A stretch of DNA of 64,000 nucleotides. Origin: Cryobacterium ruanii. GTDB lineage: Bacteria > Actinomycetota > Actinomycetes > Actinomycetales > Microbacteriaceae. The notes beneath the pieces are model-generated. The model worked only from the letters and a program-made list of their open reading frames with translations, ran no database searches and had not been told where the DNA came from. Location: NCBI RefSeq assembly GCF_004404055.1, contig NZ_SOHK01000023.1, forward strand, positions 1 through 64,000, in the 5' to 3' direction. The translations under genes and the position numbers were made by a program. This document shows, piece after piece, positions 47,673 through 58,123 of the stretch; position 1 is the stretch's first letter; every line of letters begins with the position of its first letter.

Positions 47673-50585
47673 TCAGTCCCTGCCGGTTAGTTTCCAGGCA
47701 TCCTCGTCATCCTCGGTGCCGTCCACCTCAGGATACCCCTGTGACATTTTCTCCACGGGGTCGTCGGCGTAGCGCGGATCGGGCGCCGATTCGGCGCGCC
47801 CGTCGGACTGGGCCTTGAGGGCGTGCTGCTCATCATCGGAGCCGCGCAGGCGGGCGAGCACGCTCGGCAGCTGCTCGGCATTGACGAGCACATCGCGCGC
47901 CTTCGAACCTTCGGACGGGCCGACGATCTCTCGGGATTCAAGCAGGTCCATCAGGCGGCCCGCCTTGGCAAATCCGACGCGCAGCTTGCGCTGCAGCATC
48001 GAGGTCGATCCGAACTGGGTCGAAACGACAAGTTCGGCGGCCGCGAGCAAGACCTCGAGGTCATCGCCGATGTCTGAGTCGATCTCCTTGCGCGGGGCGA
48101 CCATGGAGACGTCGGGTCGGTAATCGGGCCGGGCCTGCATGGTGACGTGCTTGACGACCTTCTCGATTTCGTCTTCGGTGACCCAGGCACCCTGCACGCG
48201 CACGGCTTTCGAAGCGCCCATCGGCAGAAACAGCGCGTCGCCCTGACCGATGAGTTTGTCGGCACCGGGCTGGTCGAGGATGACCCGGGAGTCGGTGACG
48301 CTCGTGACGGCGAAGGCCAGGCGCGAGGGAACGTTGGCCTTGATCAGCCCGGTGACGACGTCGACGCTCGGCCGCTGCGTGGCCAGCACGAGGTGGATTC
48401 CGGAGGCACGGGCGAGCTGCGTGATGCGCACGATGGAGTCTTCGACGTCGCGCGGCGCGACCATCATGAGGTCGGCGAGCTCATCGACCACGACGAGCAG
48501 GTAGGGGTAGGGCTTGAGCTTGCGTGCGCTACCGACCGGCAGCACGATCTCCCCGTTGACGACGGCCTTGTTGAAGTCGTCGATGTGGCGAAAGCCGAAA
48601 CTGGCCAGGTCGTCGTAGCGCATGTCCATCTCTTTCACGACCCACTGCAGCGCTTCCGCCGCTTTTTTCGGGTTCGTGATGATGGGCGTGATGAGGTGCG
48701 GAACGCCGGCGTAGGCGGCGAGCTCGACCCGCTTCGGGTCGATGAGTACCATGCGTACGTCGCTCGGCTTGGCACGCATCAGCAGGCTCGTGATCATGGA
48801 GTTGACGAAGCTCGACTTGCCCGAGCCGGTGGAACCGGCCACGAGCAGGTGGGGCATTTTCGCGAGGTTGGCGATGACGAAGCCGCCGCCGACGTCTTTA
48901 CCGACGCCGATGGTCATCGGGTGGGTGGCGTTGGTGGCGGTGCTCGAGCGCAACACGTCACCGAGGGTGACGATTTCACGGTCGGTGTTGGGAATCTCGA
49001 TACCGATGGCGCTTTTGCCGGGAATGGGCGAGAGGATACGCACCTCGTTCGAGGCGACCGCGTAGGAGAGGTTCTTGCTGAGCGCGGTAACGCGCTCGAC
49101 CTTAACCCCTGGGCCGAGTTCGATCTCGTACTGGGTGACCGTTGGACCCCGAGAGAAACCGGTGACCTTCGCGTCGACCTGGAATTGGCGCAGCACCTCG
49201 GTGATCGACTTGACGACGTCATCGTTCGCGGCCGAGCGTGCCTTGGCCGGCGGTCCGGCGGTAAGAGTAGAAGCCGCGGGCACGAGATAGGGAATGGCCG
49301 ATTGCGGGTCGGCCAAGTCGGAATCGGAGCCTGCAAGCGGCGGGATGGCGGCGCCGTCGGCATCCACTGCCTGGCTCAGTTCGGGGAAGACGTCGTCGAA
49401 GCCGGGGAGCGCCTCGGTGTGGCCTGCCGGGTCGTCGGAGTGCAGGCCGGTGGACGGACCCGTGCCGAGGTCGACTTCGCCGGTGAACCGCTTGACGGCG
49501 AGTTCGGCCTTGCGCAGGTCTTCGAGCACCTCCGTGCCGTAGTGATCTCGCTCCGGCGGCGCCGTGTGGTCGGTGACCTCGGATTCGATGGCGCTATCGA
49601 AACCGCCGCGGGACTGGGCACCGCCGAGCAGCACGCTGAGCGGGTCGGGGGCTTCGGTAGCCGCTGCTGCCATGGATTCACTCGACAAGGGGCCGCCAAA
49701 GTCGGGGTCCTCCTCCCGCTTGCTGTTGTTGCGGCGCCACCACGGCAGGGCACCCTCTGGGCCGTCTTCGGCGTCGACGCCGTCGAGCTCGACCTGCGCG
49801 GTCTTGCCCGGCTTGTCGCGCTTAGTGTCCTTGGCCGCCGCACGCTCTTCGTCGTCGGTGAGCTGCGCGCCGAACAGCCAGTCGTAGAGCTCGCGGGAGC
49901 GCTGGCCGATGCGATTCGGCGGGGTTTTAGTGATGATGAACAGGCTCAGCAGCAGCAACAGGATGACCACGATCGTGGCGCCGATCGAGGTGGTCAGCAT
50001 GATAAGCGGGGCGGCGATCATCCAGCCGATCACCCCACCGGCCAGCGCGAGCTCCGGCATGCCGTCTTGAGGCTGCGGCTGCACGCCGAAGATGTGGCAG
50101 AGCCCCGAGATGGTCACGAGCAGCAGGCTGAGTCCGATTCCGATGCGGCCGTTGTCGTGCACGGAACTTGGTTTGCGAAACAGCCAGACGGAGAACAGCA
50201 GCAGGATGACGGGCAGGGCGAAGGCCACCCGGCCGAACAGGCCGCCGAAGGTGTATGCGTCGAGCTTCTGGGCGACGACGTTGTTGATCAGGAACCATTC
50301 GACGATGGCGCCAGAGATGGCGAGCAACACGAGAAAGAACGGCAGGCCGTCGCGGCGTTCGTCTTTGGAAAGTTTTTCGGGGCCGAGAGCGCGGGCGGCA
50401 CCGCCCGTGAGGTGGGCCAGGCCCATCCACGCGCGCGCGCCGAGGCTGGGCTTCACGTCGACGGCGGTGAACTTGACCGTCTTCTGGGCGGCGGTACCGC
50501 CGTTGCGGATCGGCGGTTTGCGCGCCGGAGCGCCCTTCGGTGCCGGGGTGCGGGCACGCCCGCTCGACTTAGTGCTCGTAGCCAT
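47673..50585 (-). CDS. ftsK: DNA translocase FtsK/SpoIIIE
   Basis: FtsK pumps chromosome ends through the closing septum. The 970-residue protein has four N-terminal membrane helices (about residues 75-215), an acidic linker, a RecA-like motor with Walker [10 protein letters not shown] near residue 590 and [13 protein letters not shown] (Walker B), and a C-terminal gamma winged-helix domain ([21 protein letters not shown]), which reads orientation sequences. TAGCGT lies six bases before the ATG, without an SD. Confidence 0.96.
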   Translation of the reverse strand: MATSTKSSGRARTPAPKGAPARKPPIRNGGTAAQKTVKFTAVDVKPSLGARAWMGLAHLTGGAARALGPEKLSKDERRDGLPFFLVLLAISGAIVEWFLINNVVAQKLDAYTFGGLFGRVAFALPVILLLFSVWLFRKPSSVHDNGRIGIGLSLLLVTISGLCHIFGVQPQPQDGMPELALAGGVIGWMIAAPLIMLTTSIGATIVVILLLLLSLFIITKTPPNRIGQRSRELYDWLFGAQLTDDEERAAAKDTKRDKPGKTAQVELDGVDAEDGPEGALPWWRRNNSKREEDPDFGGPLSSESMAAAATEAPDPLSVLLGGAQSRGGFDSAIESEVTDHTAPPERDHYGTEVLEDLRKAELAVKRFTGEVDLGTGPSTGLHSDDPAGHTEALPGFDDVFPELSQAVDADGAAIPPLAGSDSDLADPQSAIPYLVPAASTLTAGPPAKARSAANDDVVKSITEVLRQFQVDAKVTGFSRGPTVTQYEIELGPGVKVERVTALSKNLSYAVASNEVRILSPIPGKSAIGIEIPNTDREIVTLGDVLRSSTATNATHPMTIGVGKDVGGGFVIANLAKMPHLLVAGSTGSGKSSFVNSMITSLLMRAKPSDVRMVLIDPKRVELAAYAGVPHLITPIITNPKKAAEALQWVVKEMDMRYDDLASFGFRHIDDFNKAVVNGEIVLPVGSARKLKPYPYLLVVVDELADLMMVAPRDVEDSIVRITQLARASGIHLVLATQRPSVDVVTGLIKANVPSRLAFAVTSVTDSRVILDQPGADKLIGQGDALFLPMGASKAVRVQGAWVTEDEIEKVVKHVTMQARPDYRPDVSMVAPRKEIDSDIGDDLEVLLAAAELVVSTQFGSTSMLQRKLRVGFAKAGRLMDLLESREIVGPSEGSKARDVLVNAEQLPSVLARLRGSDDEQHALKAQSDGRAESAPDPRYADDPVEKMSQGYPEVDGTEDDEDAWKLTGRD

Positions 50586-50591
50586 AAAATA

Positions 50592-50597
50592 ACGCTA
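50592..50597 (-). promoter_or_regulatory. -10 hexamer of putative leaderless ftsK promoter
   Basis: TAGCGT on the minus strand, 6 nt before the ftsK ATG; the intervening bases are all A/T. Confidence 0.5.
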
Positions 50598-50635
50598 CCA
50601 AGCACCGGTGACATTTTCGGGGCCCCACGCCCACG

Positions 50636-50671
50636 GCCGGCGGGAGCGGCCTTCGAATGCCGCGCGCCGGC
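50636..50671 (-). terminator. putative terminator of the ABC exporter operon
   Basis: Nested stems GCCGGCG...CGCCGGC and GCGGC...GCCGC follow the permease stop and precede the ftsK promoter. No U tract; a GGCATCCG octamer overlaps the 3' arm. Confidence 0.55.
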
Positions 50672-50697
50672 ATCCGTTTGCGGCGTCGTGGCCGGCA

Positions 50698-51924
50698 TCA
50701 GTAGCGGATGGCGTCGATCACTTTCACCCGCACCGCGACGAGGGCCGGGATAAGCCCGGCAAGGGCACCGACGACGGTCGCACAGACCAGACCGAGAACG
50801 GCCGCTTCGACCGGAAACGGCGGAAAATCGGTGACCTGTCCCTGGCTGATGAAGTCCTCCACGAAGGGGCTCTTCACGATGAGCACGGCGGCGATCACCC
50901 CGACAATACCGGCCACGACGGTCGCGACGACGCTTTCCATCATGACCGCAAAGAACACCCGGGCAGCGGTCGCGCCGAAGCTGCGTCGAATGCCGATCTC
51001 CCGAATGCGCTGCTTGAGGGTGACCAGGGCAATGTTGACCAGGCCGAGGGCGCCGAGAAGCAGCACGAGTCCGGCGATGGCGCCGACGGTGAGCTTGAGC
51101 GAAAGGTACGGGTCGCCGACCGTGTACGCCGCGTAGTCCTGCCGGTTCAGCTGAACGGATGCCTCACTCCCCAGAGCACCCTGCACGTCACGCTGCAGCG
51201 CGGTCACCAGCTGTTCGGACACGTCGACCGGCACCCACAGCTCGTAGGACGGCGGTCCGAATTGCAGGTTCGGGTCGGCGACAACCGGCGTGATGGCGGT
51301 GAGCGCATCGGCGAGCATGTACATAACCGGCTCGGTCTCATACGGGAGCGCCGGGAAGACACCGGTAATGACGGCCGTCGTGGTTCGTTCGCCCACCAGG
51401 GTCGCGGTCGGGTGAGTGCGCAGGTCGGGGCGGCCGAGGCGGTCCCAAAAGACGGAGTTGACCAGCACGGCTGGCGCGAGCCGGGCCTGATCCTCGTCGG
51501 TGAACCAGACGCCCTCCTCGAGTGTCATGCGGTGCATGGTGCCGTAGGGCTGGTCGACGCCGACGGTGCGCACCGGGACAGCGCCGTCGGCGAATTGCAC
51601 CGTCTGGCTGGTGTTGACAACCCGGCTGGCATAGTCGATTTGGTAGCGTTCGAGCGCCGTGCGCCAGATTTCGGGCATTTCAGGCGGGGTAGAGCCGTCA
51701 TTCATCGACACGAATAAAGACAGGCTGGCGGCGCGCCCCCCCGACCGCTCGCTCGATTCAACGGTCGCCTGCTGGGCGACCGCGCCGAGTCCGACGACGG
51801 TGGTGATGGCGCAGACGGCAACGGCCACGCCGATCAGTGAAAGCATGACGCGGGTTTTGTGGATTCGCACCTCCTGCCAGGCTTCGATGACGGAGCCAGC
51901 CAGGTTGCTCGCGATGCGCTTCAT
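50698..51924 (-). CDS. MacB/FtsX-type ABC transporter permease
   Basis: The 408-residue protein has one N-terminal helix, an extracellular domain of about 230 residues (MacB periplasmic-core type) and three C-terminal helices of the FtsX family. It probably acts as a mechanotransmission permease for export or signalling rather than import. The ATG at 51924 overlaps the ATPase stop as ATGA. Substrate unknown. Confidence 0.88.
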   Translation of the reverse strand: MKRIASNLAGSVIEAWQEVRIHKTRVMLSLIGVAVAVCAITTVVGLGAVAQQATVESSERSGGRAASLSLFVSMNDGSTPPEMPEIWRTALERYQIDYASRVVNTSQTVQFADGAVPVRTVGVDQPYGTMHRMTLEEGVWFTDEDQARLAPAVLVNSVFWDRLGRPDLRTHPTATLVGERTTTAVITGVFPALPYETEPVMYMLADALTAITPVVADPNLQFGPPSYELWVPVDVSEQLVTALQRDVQGALGSEASVQLNRQDYAAYTVGDPYLSLKLTVGAIAGLVLLLGALGLVNIALVTLKQRIREIGIRRSFGATAARVFFAVMMESVVATVVAGIVGVIAAVLIVKSPFVEDFISQGQVTDFPPFPVEAAVLGLVCATVVGALAGLIPALVAVRVKVIDAIRY

Positions 51925-52616
51925 GCTGGCACCGCGCTGGTGACTTGCAGAACCCCGTGGTCGAGCCGCAGGTGCCGGTTGGCACGGGCGGCGATGGCCG
52001 GGTCGTGTGTGATGGTAATGAGGGCGGCTCCGGACTCGGTGGCGACCTCGTCGATGAGGTCCATCACCGTCTCGCCGGTTTCGAGGTCGAGGGCGCCCGT
52101 GGGTTCGTCAGCCAGGATCAGTCGCGGGCCGCGCACCAGCGAACGGGCGATCGCCACGCGCTGTTGCTCACCGCCGCTCAATCGGTCGGGCAGCGAGCCG
52201 AGCCGGTTGCCAAGGCCGACCCGTTCAAGCATTTCGGTGGCGATGCGGGCGCGCTGCCAGAACTGGCGACCCTCGGCGTAGAGCAACGGGGTCATCACGT
52301 TCTCAAGGGCGGTGCGACCCTGCAGAAGGTTGAACTGCTGAAAGATGAACCCAACCTCACGGCCGCGGAGGCGGTCCCGGGCACCGGACGACAGCGATTG
52401 CACCGGGCGGTCTTCGAACAGCATGGTGCCGCTCGTGGGGTTGTCGAGCAGCCCCAGCAGGTTTAGCAGGGTGGTTTTGCCCGAACCCGACCGGCCGACG
52501 ATCGACACGCGGTCGCCCACCTCGACGTCGAGGTCGACGCCGGAGAGAATCGTGAGTGGCGGCGCATCGATAAGTTGCACGGTGCGGGTCACGCCCGCGA
52601 GGTGCAGGAGGGTCAT
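51921..52616 (-). CDS. MacB-type ABC transporter ATP-binding protein
   Basis: The 231-residue ATPase has Walker A GRSGSGKTT, signature [14 protein letters not shown] and Walker B LILADEPTGALD, with the LolD/MacB TGALD pattern. ATG at 52616 overlaps the adaptor stop as ATGA. It powers the permease encoded next. Confidence 0.93.
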   Translation of the reverse strand: MTLLHLAGVTRTVQLIDAPPLTILSGVDLDVEVGDRVSIVGRSGSGKTTLLNLLGLLDNPTSGTMLFEDRPVQSLSSGARDRLRGREVGFIFQQFNLLQGRTALENVMTPLLYAEGRQFWQRARIATEMLERVGLGNRLGSLPDRLSGGEQQRVAIARSLVRGPRLILADEPTGALDLETGETVMDLIDEVATESGAALITITHDPAIAARANRHLRLDHGVLQVTSAVPA

Positions 52617-53671
52617 CGGGAGATCCCGGTGCTCGAGATGCTGGGGCTGAAGCAGACCTCGCTGCCGTCGGGCTGAAGTTCGCAGCCCGAGCCGCCGCCG
52701 ACGACGGCACCGGGAACGAACTGGTTGATCAGGTCACCCGCGACGAGTCCGTCGATGACTTGCACGTTGACGCCGTCGGTCATGCCGAGCGTAACCGGGC
52801 GTTCTTCGGTACCGCCGTCGGGCAGCACGAACCAGACAACGCCGGTTTCGGCGGAGCCCTTCACAGCGGTGGTAGGCACCACGAGCACGTTCTCGGCCAG
52901 CCCGGCGGCGATGGTGATCTGCGCGGCCAGGCCGGAGAAGACGGTCACCTCGGCCGGAATCGCGCAGGTCACAGTGGTGCCGCTCGTGCCGTTCTCTCCG
53001 CCGGTCCCGCCGTCACCGCCGACCTGGGCACCAGCCAGCGGGGTGGTGATGGTCAGGCCGGTGCAGGTGAACGGCGCCGGCCCGTTCGTGATCGCAACGG
53101 ATGCCTCGGTCGGCCTGGTCAGCAGCCGATACTGCTGCTCGGGGCTGAGCGCTCCGCTCACCGAGAAGCTCGGTGGCGCGACCTGTCCGGTGGCATCTCC
53201 CACGGCCACGCTCTGGCCGTGGATCACAGTGAGCGAGCTGAGGATGCCGGTGATCGGGGCAAGGACCCTGACGAAGGTGACCACCGGTTTCGGTTGGGTA
53301 ATAGTGACGTTGCCATCGGCACCCGTTGTTTCGACGGGGTCCTTGATCGTTTCGACCCGGATGTCGTAGATCTTGTCGTCTTTGTTCACGGCCTGGCCGG
53401 ACGCCACGAAGATCTCATCGACCGTGCCGATGGCGGTCGCTTTGACGGCGACGGCCGGATCGGCGCTGACCGTGCCGGGTAGGGTCACGTCGTTGCTGAT
53501 GGTGCCGAGGCCCACCGGAATCTGCGGTTCAACGATGACACCGGTCGGTTCGGCGGGATTGCTGTCGGCGGCAGCGTCTGGGTAGAACGCGAGCTTCACG
53601 AGAGCTACGGCGATCGCGGCAATGACGATCAGTCGAAGGATTGGAAAGACCCATTTGCGTGCAATGTTCAC
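52613..53671 (-). CDS. HlyD/MacA-like membrane-anchored adaptor
   Basis: The 352-residue protein has one N-terminal helix (about residues 8-28), a lipoyl/barrel-sandwich region with VDEIFVASGQAVNKDDKIYDI, and a beta-barrel region (VLVVPTTAVKG) as in HlyD-type adaptors. It lacks a long coiled-coil hairpin, as is common in Gram-positives. The insert GGDGGTGGENGTSG is an unusual glycine-rich stretch near residue 220. I prefer GTG at 53671 because GGGGAG precedes it; GTG at 53683 is possible. Confidence 0.8.
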   Translation of the reverse strand: MNIARKWVFPILRLIVIAAIAVALVKLAFYPDAAADSNPAEPTGVIVEPQIPVGLGTISNDVTLPGTVSADPAVAVKATAIGTVDEIFVASGQAVNKDDKIYDIRVETIKDPVETTGADGNVTITQPKPVVTFVRVLAPITGILSSLTVIHGQSVAVGDATGQVAPPSFSVSGALSPEQQYRLLTRPTEASVAITNGPAPFTCTGLTITTPLAGAQVGGDGGTGGENGTSGTTVTCAIPAEVTVFSGLAAQITIAAGLAENVLVVPTTAVKGSAETGVVWFVLPDGGTEERPVTLGMTDGVNVQVIDGLVAGDLINQFVPGAVVGGGSGCELQPDGSEVCFSPSISSTGISR

Positions 53672-53790
53672 AACACTCCCCACACGGCCGACCGGAAGTG
53701 GTCAAGCTCGATGGCCCGATCCTAGCGTTTTGAGAGTTCGTAGGGCTCAGGACGTGCGATCAAGATCGCCACGGATATTCCCCGCGATCC

Positions 53791-53819
53791 TTGCCTCACT
53801 GACCGTCTCGGAATACTAT
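53791..53819 (+). promoter_or_regulatory. promoter of the Ig-like secreted protein gene
   Basis: TTGCCT (53791-53796), 17 bp, TACTAT (53814-53819), about 65 bases before the ATG at 53884. Confidence 0.6.
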
Positions 53820-53883
53820 CCGCTCGATAACGGGACTATTTGGACACTAACGGCGCTGTCACGGCGCTGAGTTGAGAGGCGCC

Positions 53884-56046
53884 ATGCGCGGGTCACTGGT
53901 TCGGGGAACTATCGCTGTGACAATCGGCGGTCTGTTGCTCGCCGGGCTGACGCCCCATGCGCAGGGCGCGGCGGCCGCCAGCAAGACGATCGACGTACCA
54001 GATCCCTACAGCCACGGCCTGCGCGTATCCGCGGACTCGAGATACCTGCCCGACCCGATGGTGGTGCCACGGTCGGCACGAAGTATCCGCCTCGACCTGG
54101 CAGACCCAACATTGCTCCTGGATACCGCTTCGTACCGTATTTATGGTGACAACTTTGAAGTGCGGGGAACGGCAACGGTCGGCACTGCGTCGCACAGCAT
54201 CGTGGTGCCCCTCCCGACCGACTTCTTTCAGGTCAGCGCTGGACATTCGCCGATTCGACTTATCGATTCAGCTAAAGACTTCTATGGAATCGAAGTCGAA
54301 GCATCTGGTGCTGCAAACGGGCCGACACCCCCGAGCGAATACGAGCTCCGTCCGGGCGACGGTCGGAGTCATCTCAGTGTCAGCGTCGTCTTCCAGGCGG
54401 GCACGGCGACATCGGACACTCTGGGAGTGTTGGATCTGACCCTCCCGCTCAGTGAGGCCTGGGCCCCGGGCGGTGATCGGACCTACTCGCACAGCGAGGT
54501 CACCTGGACTCCACAAAAGCAGGTTGTCGCTGCAGGCGACACGATAACGCTGGTGGGCGCACCCGGGCAATGGAAAACCAATTTTCGCGGAGAGTCTGTG
54601 AATCCCTACGCAATAGTTTGGTACGCGAATGAAATTGATAACTACAACCAGTTGGACCTTCCGACAGCAACGTCTTTGGACGGTAGCCGTTTGACGATCA
54701 CCATCCCGGAAACGATCGACCGGTATATCTACAACGCACCGCCACGAATTGAGATTTACACCAATACCGGTCCCGAAGGCGAAAACACGGTCGAAACTTT
54801 TGTACCCATCGCTATCAGCTACCGGTCGATCGCTCCCGGAGTGCCTGTTGTGGATTCGGTTCGCGCGGGCAATGGCTTTGTCGATCTGTCTTGGGGGGCA
54901 CCGACCACCGGCGGGAGAGTCGAAACGTACCGGGTTCGGTCGTTCTCCGGCGCCACTGTCGTCAAGACTCAGGTCGTGGCGGGTCGGCTCGATTTCGCAA
55001 CAGTTGTTGGTCTGACCAACGGCAGGCCATACAGCTTCGACGTAACCGCAACGAACGCGTCGGGCAGCGGCGCTCCCTCAGCCCGCACCGCGATCGTTAC
55101 GCCACGAACGGAATTCGTGCCCCCCACGGTCATCAACAAGAATCCTGCGTCCGATGCACGTTCGATCAGCCAAACGGCCAATGTGACCGCGGTCTTCAGC
55201 GAAGCGGTGACGAATGTGAACGCGACCTCTGTTTCGCTTCGGTACGGCACAACGTTGATCCCGGCTGCAGTGACCTACGATTCGGCCACCCGCACCACGA
55301 CGTTGAACCCGACTTCTACGCTGGGCCCAGATCGTCTCTACTCGGCGTTCATCTCGGGCATCCGGGACCTGGCCGGCAACCTCATATCTCCAATGACCTG
55401 GTCGTTCAAAACCGGGCCGGCTCCCACGATCGTGAGTAAAACGCCGACGAGCGGTGCAAACTCGGTCGCACAAACGTCAAATGTCTCGATAGTCTTCAGC
55501 GAACCGGTGACCAAGGTCTCTGGAGCCTCGATTTCGCTGCGGCGCGCAGGCGCCGTCATCCCGGCGACGATCACCTACAATTCCGTCACACGAACGGCCC
55601 TCCTGAACCCCTCTTCGACACTGTCAGCGGATGTCGTGTACACGGTTGATGTGACGGGGGTGCTCGACGCAGTCGGCAACCCGCTCGTTGCTACGACCTG
55701 GTCGTTCACGACGGGCCCGGCTCCGTCCGTTCTGAAAACCGCGCCGGCAAGCGGCGCAACGACCGTTCAGCGTACCGTCAGCCCTACAGCCACTCTCAGC
55801 GAGACGATCACAGGCTACACTTCGGCAACCGTGCGCGTCACTCAAGCGGCCACAGGCGCCGCCATCGCCGCAAGTGTGTCCTTCAATTCGACTTCAAAGA
55901 TTCTGACGGTGAATCCATCTTCGATCTTGGCGGCGAACACGAAATATCTGGTGACGATCACCGGAGGGACTGGTGCCGTCCGAGACTTGGCCGGCAACCC
56001 GCTGGCAACCAAAACCTGGACCTTTACCACGGGAAGCAGCCTTTAG
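53884..56046 (+). CDS. secreted FN3/Ig-like domain protein
   Basis: The 720-residue protein has a signal peptide (positively charged start, hydrophobic core, cleavage near AQGAAAA around residue 30). An unrecognised beta-rich region to about 315 is followed by an FN3 domain (about 318-407) and three homologous domains of about 100 residues (about 413-511, 513-611, 613-717) of the SbsA/Big_5 Ig-like kind, each ending in TWSF/TFTTG. There is no LPXTG motif or membrane anchor. It is probably an extracellular adhesin or wall-associated protein. ATG at 53884 has GAGAGG upstream. It diverges from the exporter genes and uses more A/T than its neighbours. Confidence 0.8.
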   Translation: MRGSLVRGTIAVTIGGLLLAGLTPHAQGAAAASKTIDVPDPYSHGLRVSADSRYLPDPMVVPRSARSIRLDLADPTLLLDTASYRIYGDNFEVRGTATVGTASHSIVVPLPTDFFQVSAGHSPIRLIDSAKDFYGIEVEASGAANGPTPPSEYELRPGDGRSHLSVSVVFQAGTATSDTLGVLDLTLPLSEAWAPGGDRTYSHSEVTWTPQKQVVAAGDTITLVGAPGQWKTNFRGESVNPYAIVWYANEIDNYNQLDLPTATSLDGSRLTITIPETIDRYIYNAPPRIEIYTNTGPEGENTVETFVPIAISYRSIAPGVPVVDSVRAGNGFVDLSWGAPTTGGRVETYRVRSFSGATVVKTQVVAGRLDFATVVGLTNGRPYSFDVTATNASGSGAPSARTAIVTPRTEFVPPTVINKNPASDARSISQTANVTAVFSEAVTNVNATSVSLRYGTTLIPAAVTYDSATRTTTLNPTSTLGPDRLYSAFISGIRDLAGNLISPMTWSFKTGPAPTIVSKTPTSGANSVAQTSNVSIVFSEPVTKVSGASISLRRAGAVIPATITYNSVTRTALLNPSSTLSADVVYTVDVTGVLDAVGNPLVATTWSFTTGPAPSVLKTAPASGATTVQRTVSPTATLSETITGYTSATVRVTQAATGAAIAASVSFNSTSKILTVNPSSILAANTKYLVTITGGTGAVRDLAGNPLATKTWTFTTGSSL

Positions 56047-56262
56047 CGGAAGAAGGCTGGAACCCACGGATAGGTCGCGTTGGGCGATGGCGGTCGCAGC
56101 AGCCTTGGATCGAGCTAGTCGATATTTCAACCAGCGGAAAGGGATGTGTTGGCGTGTCGCTCACCGTGTATGGCGAGCTCGCGGCGCCTGTGGTGGTTCG
56201 TGGCCCCCTCAAAACGGGTGCCTCCGAACGTCAAGGAGTGTCGCGAGCACGCGAGCATCGGC

Positions 56263-57240
56263 TCAGCGGGTGGTGCCGGCGACCTTGGGCAGCGATCCGC
56301 CGGCGGCCGCGTTGCGGTCCGGGCGGAAGTTTGAGAAGTCGACGCCGGGGATATTCCTGACCAATGACAGCTCGTCTTCGATCTGTGCGGCTTCGGAGTC
56401 TTCCGGGCCGACCAGGGGCAGCCGCACCCGCGGGCTGCCGATGCGGCCGAGGCCGTGCAGAATGTACTTCACCGCGACGGTTCCGGGAACGTGGGTCATC
56501 ACGGCGCGCACGAGCGGTTCCAGCTGCTGGTGGGCGGCGGTGGCGACCTTGAGGTCACCACGGTTGACGGCGTCGACCATCTGTCGGTATGGGGTCGCCG
56601 TGATGTTGCCGGTGACGCCGATCAGGCCGGTCGCGCCGATCGACAGGTGCGCCAGCACATTCGGGTCATCGCCGGAGAAGTACATAAGGTCGGTTTGGTT
56701 GAGCACCCGGCTCACCTGGGCGAAGTCGCCCTTGGCGTCCTTCATGGCAAGGATGTTGGGGTGTTTGGCCGCACGCAGGATGGTCTCGTAGGCGATCGCG
56801 ACACCGGTGCGTCCCGGGATGTCGTACAGAATCACGGGGAGATCCGTGGCATCGGCGATCATGCGGAAATGCGTAAGGATGCCGGCCTGAGTTGGCTTGT
56901 TGTAGTACGGGGTGACGATCATGTTGCCGTCGGCGCCGGCTTTCTCGCTCTGCCGGGCGAGCTGCATTGCGTGGGCGGTCTCGTTGGAGCCGCCGCCGGT
57001 GATGATCTTAGCCCGGCCGTTCGCGACCGACTTGCCGACCTCGACCAAACGGATCTTCTCCGGGTCGGTCAGGGTGCTCGTTTCCCCGGTCGTGCCCGTG
57101 ACGACGATGCCATCGGCACCGGCGTTGATGACGTCGTCGATGTGCTTCTCCACCCCGGCCCAGTCCACTTCGCCATCAAAGGTAAACGGGGTGACCAGCG
57201 CGACCAGCACCTGGCCAAAGGGATTCGTAGAGGTAGACAC
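56263..57240 (-). CDS. dapA: 4-hydroxy-tetrahydrodipicolinate synthase
   Basis: DapA condenses pyruvate with aspartate semialdehyde. The 325-residue barrel has GTTGETSTL near residue 50, the catalytic Tyr in VTPYYNKPTQ, and the Schiff-base Lys in LAMKDAKGD near residue 170. I chose GTG at 57240, since the longer frame adds an arginine-rich tail out of the family. TAACCT lies seven bases upstream with no SD. dapB lies 4 kb away. Confidence 0.95.
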   Translation of the reverse strand: MSTSTNPFGQVLVALVTPFTFDGEVDWAGVEKHIDDVINAGADGIVVTGTTGETSTLTDPEKIRLVEVGKSVANGRAKIITGGGSNETAHAMQLARQSEKAGADGNMIVTPYYNKPTQAGILTHFRMIADATDLPVILYDIPGRTGVAIAYETILRAAKHPNILAMKDAKGDFAQVSRVLNQTDLMYFSGDDPNVLAHLSIGATGLIGVTGNITATPYRQMVDAVNRGDLKVATAAHQQLEPLVRAVMTHVPGTVAVKYILHGLGRIGSPRVRLPLVGPEDSEAAQIEDELSLVRNIPGVDFSNFRPDRNAAAGGSLPKVAGTTR

Positions 57241-57247
57241 GAGGTAC

Positions 57248-57253
57248 AGGTTA
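57248..57253 (-). promoter_or_regulatory. -10 hexamer of putative leaderless dapA promoter
   Basis: TAACCT on the minus strand, 7 nt before the dapA GTG, in the thyX-dapA gap. Confidence 0.45.
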
Positions 57254-57284
57254 TCGCTTCCCCGTCCCCGCCCCGCATACCCGG

Positions 57285-58022
57285 TTACGGCGAGACTCGA
57301 CCGTTCTGATTGAAGGCGTCGTAGGTGAGAGGCATGAGCTTCTCGAAGTGGGTCTCCATCTGCTCGGCGCACATTTCGATCTCGCGCTGCGGGAACGACG
57401 GGAACGAGGAGTCCTCGCGTTTGGTGCGCAGGCTGAGGAAGTTCATTAGCGAGCGAGCGTTGAGCGTGACATACATCGAGGAATAGATGTTGAGCGGCAG
57501 CACAATGCGGGCGACTTCACGGGCTACGCCGGCTTCGAGCATCCGTTGATATGCCTCGTAGGCGTGAATCGCGGCGGCGCGGGTCTGCTGCTGCACGAGC
57601 GCGGTCTGCTCGGCCGAGCCGGGCAGAAATTCGTAGGCGCCCGGCTTGCCGACCTGCACGAGGTTGCGCTCGGCGGACGGCACGTAGAACACCGGGCCCA
57701 GTTCCCGGTACCGACCGGACTCTTCGTTGTAGGAGGCGATGCGATGCCGCATGAACTCGCGGAACACAAAGATGGGCGCGCGCACGTAGAACGTCATTGA
57801 ATTGTGTTCGAACGGTGAGCCGTGCCGGTCGCGCATCAGGTAGTTGATCAGCCCGCGGTCACGCTTCTCGTCGACCTCGCTCGCGGAGCCGTCGAGCTGG
57901 CTCTGCTTCAGGGTCTGCTCCCCCAGGGTAGACACCCGGGCGGCAAACAGTACATCGGAGTCGTGGGCGCTCGAACGCACCAACTCCACGGTCATCTCAG
58001 ATCGAAACTCAATTTCAGACAC
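57285..58022 (-). CDS. thyX: flavin-dependent thymidylate synthase
   Basis: ThyX makes dTMP with FAD and methylene-THF. The 245-residue protein has the signature RHRIASYNEESGRY near residue 90 (RHRx7S) and YVTLNARSLMNFLSLR near the C terminus. The start is GTG at 58022; TAGCCT lies six bases upstream and GAGG is also present. Confidence 0.96.
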   Translation of the reverse strand: MSEIEFRSEMTVELVRSSAHDSDVLFAARVSTLGEQTLKQSQLDGSASEVDEKRDRGLINYLMRDRHGSPFEHNSMTFYVRAPIFVFREFMRHRIASYNEESGRYRELGPVFYVPSAERNLVQVGKPGAYEFLPGSAEQTALVQQQTRAAAIHAYEAYQRMLEAGVAREVARIVLPLNIYSSMYVTLNARSLMNFLSLRTKREDSSFPSFPQREIEMCAEQMETHFEKLMPLTYDAFNQNGRVSP

Positions 58023-58028
58023 CGCCTC

Positions 58029-58034
58029 AGGCTA
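58029..58034 (-). promoter_or_regulatory. -10 hexamer upstream of thyX
   Basis: TAGCCT on the minus strand, 6 nt before the thyX GTG. Confidence 0.4.
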
Positions 58035-58110
58035 GCCGGTCTGTCGGCCGGCCTGCCCTTGCGCGCCCGTAATCTCTCGTCATACTCCCCCGACGTGTTC
58101 CTCGCCCGCG

Positions 58111-58116
58111 TAACGT
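58111..58116 (+). promoter_or_regulatory. -10 hexamer of putative leaderless thioredoxin-like gene promoter
   Basis: TAACGT, 7 nt before the ATG at 58124; no SD is visible. Confidence 0.5.
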
Positions 58117-58123
58117 CAATACC

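Noticed and set aside
48147-50753. 868-codon plus-strand frame opposite ftsK
   Set aside because: Same effect of codon bias; the minus strand encodes a complete FtsK.
56047-56262. Terminator after the Ig-like gene
   Set aside because: CAGCCTT/AAGGCTG at 56037-56059 spans the stop codon and lacks a U tract; too weak to list.
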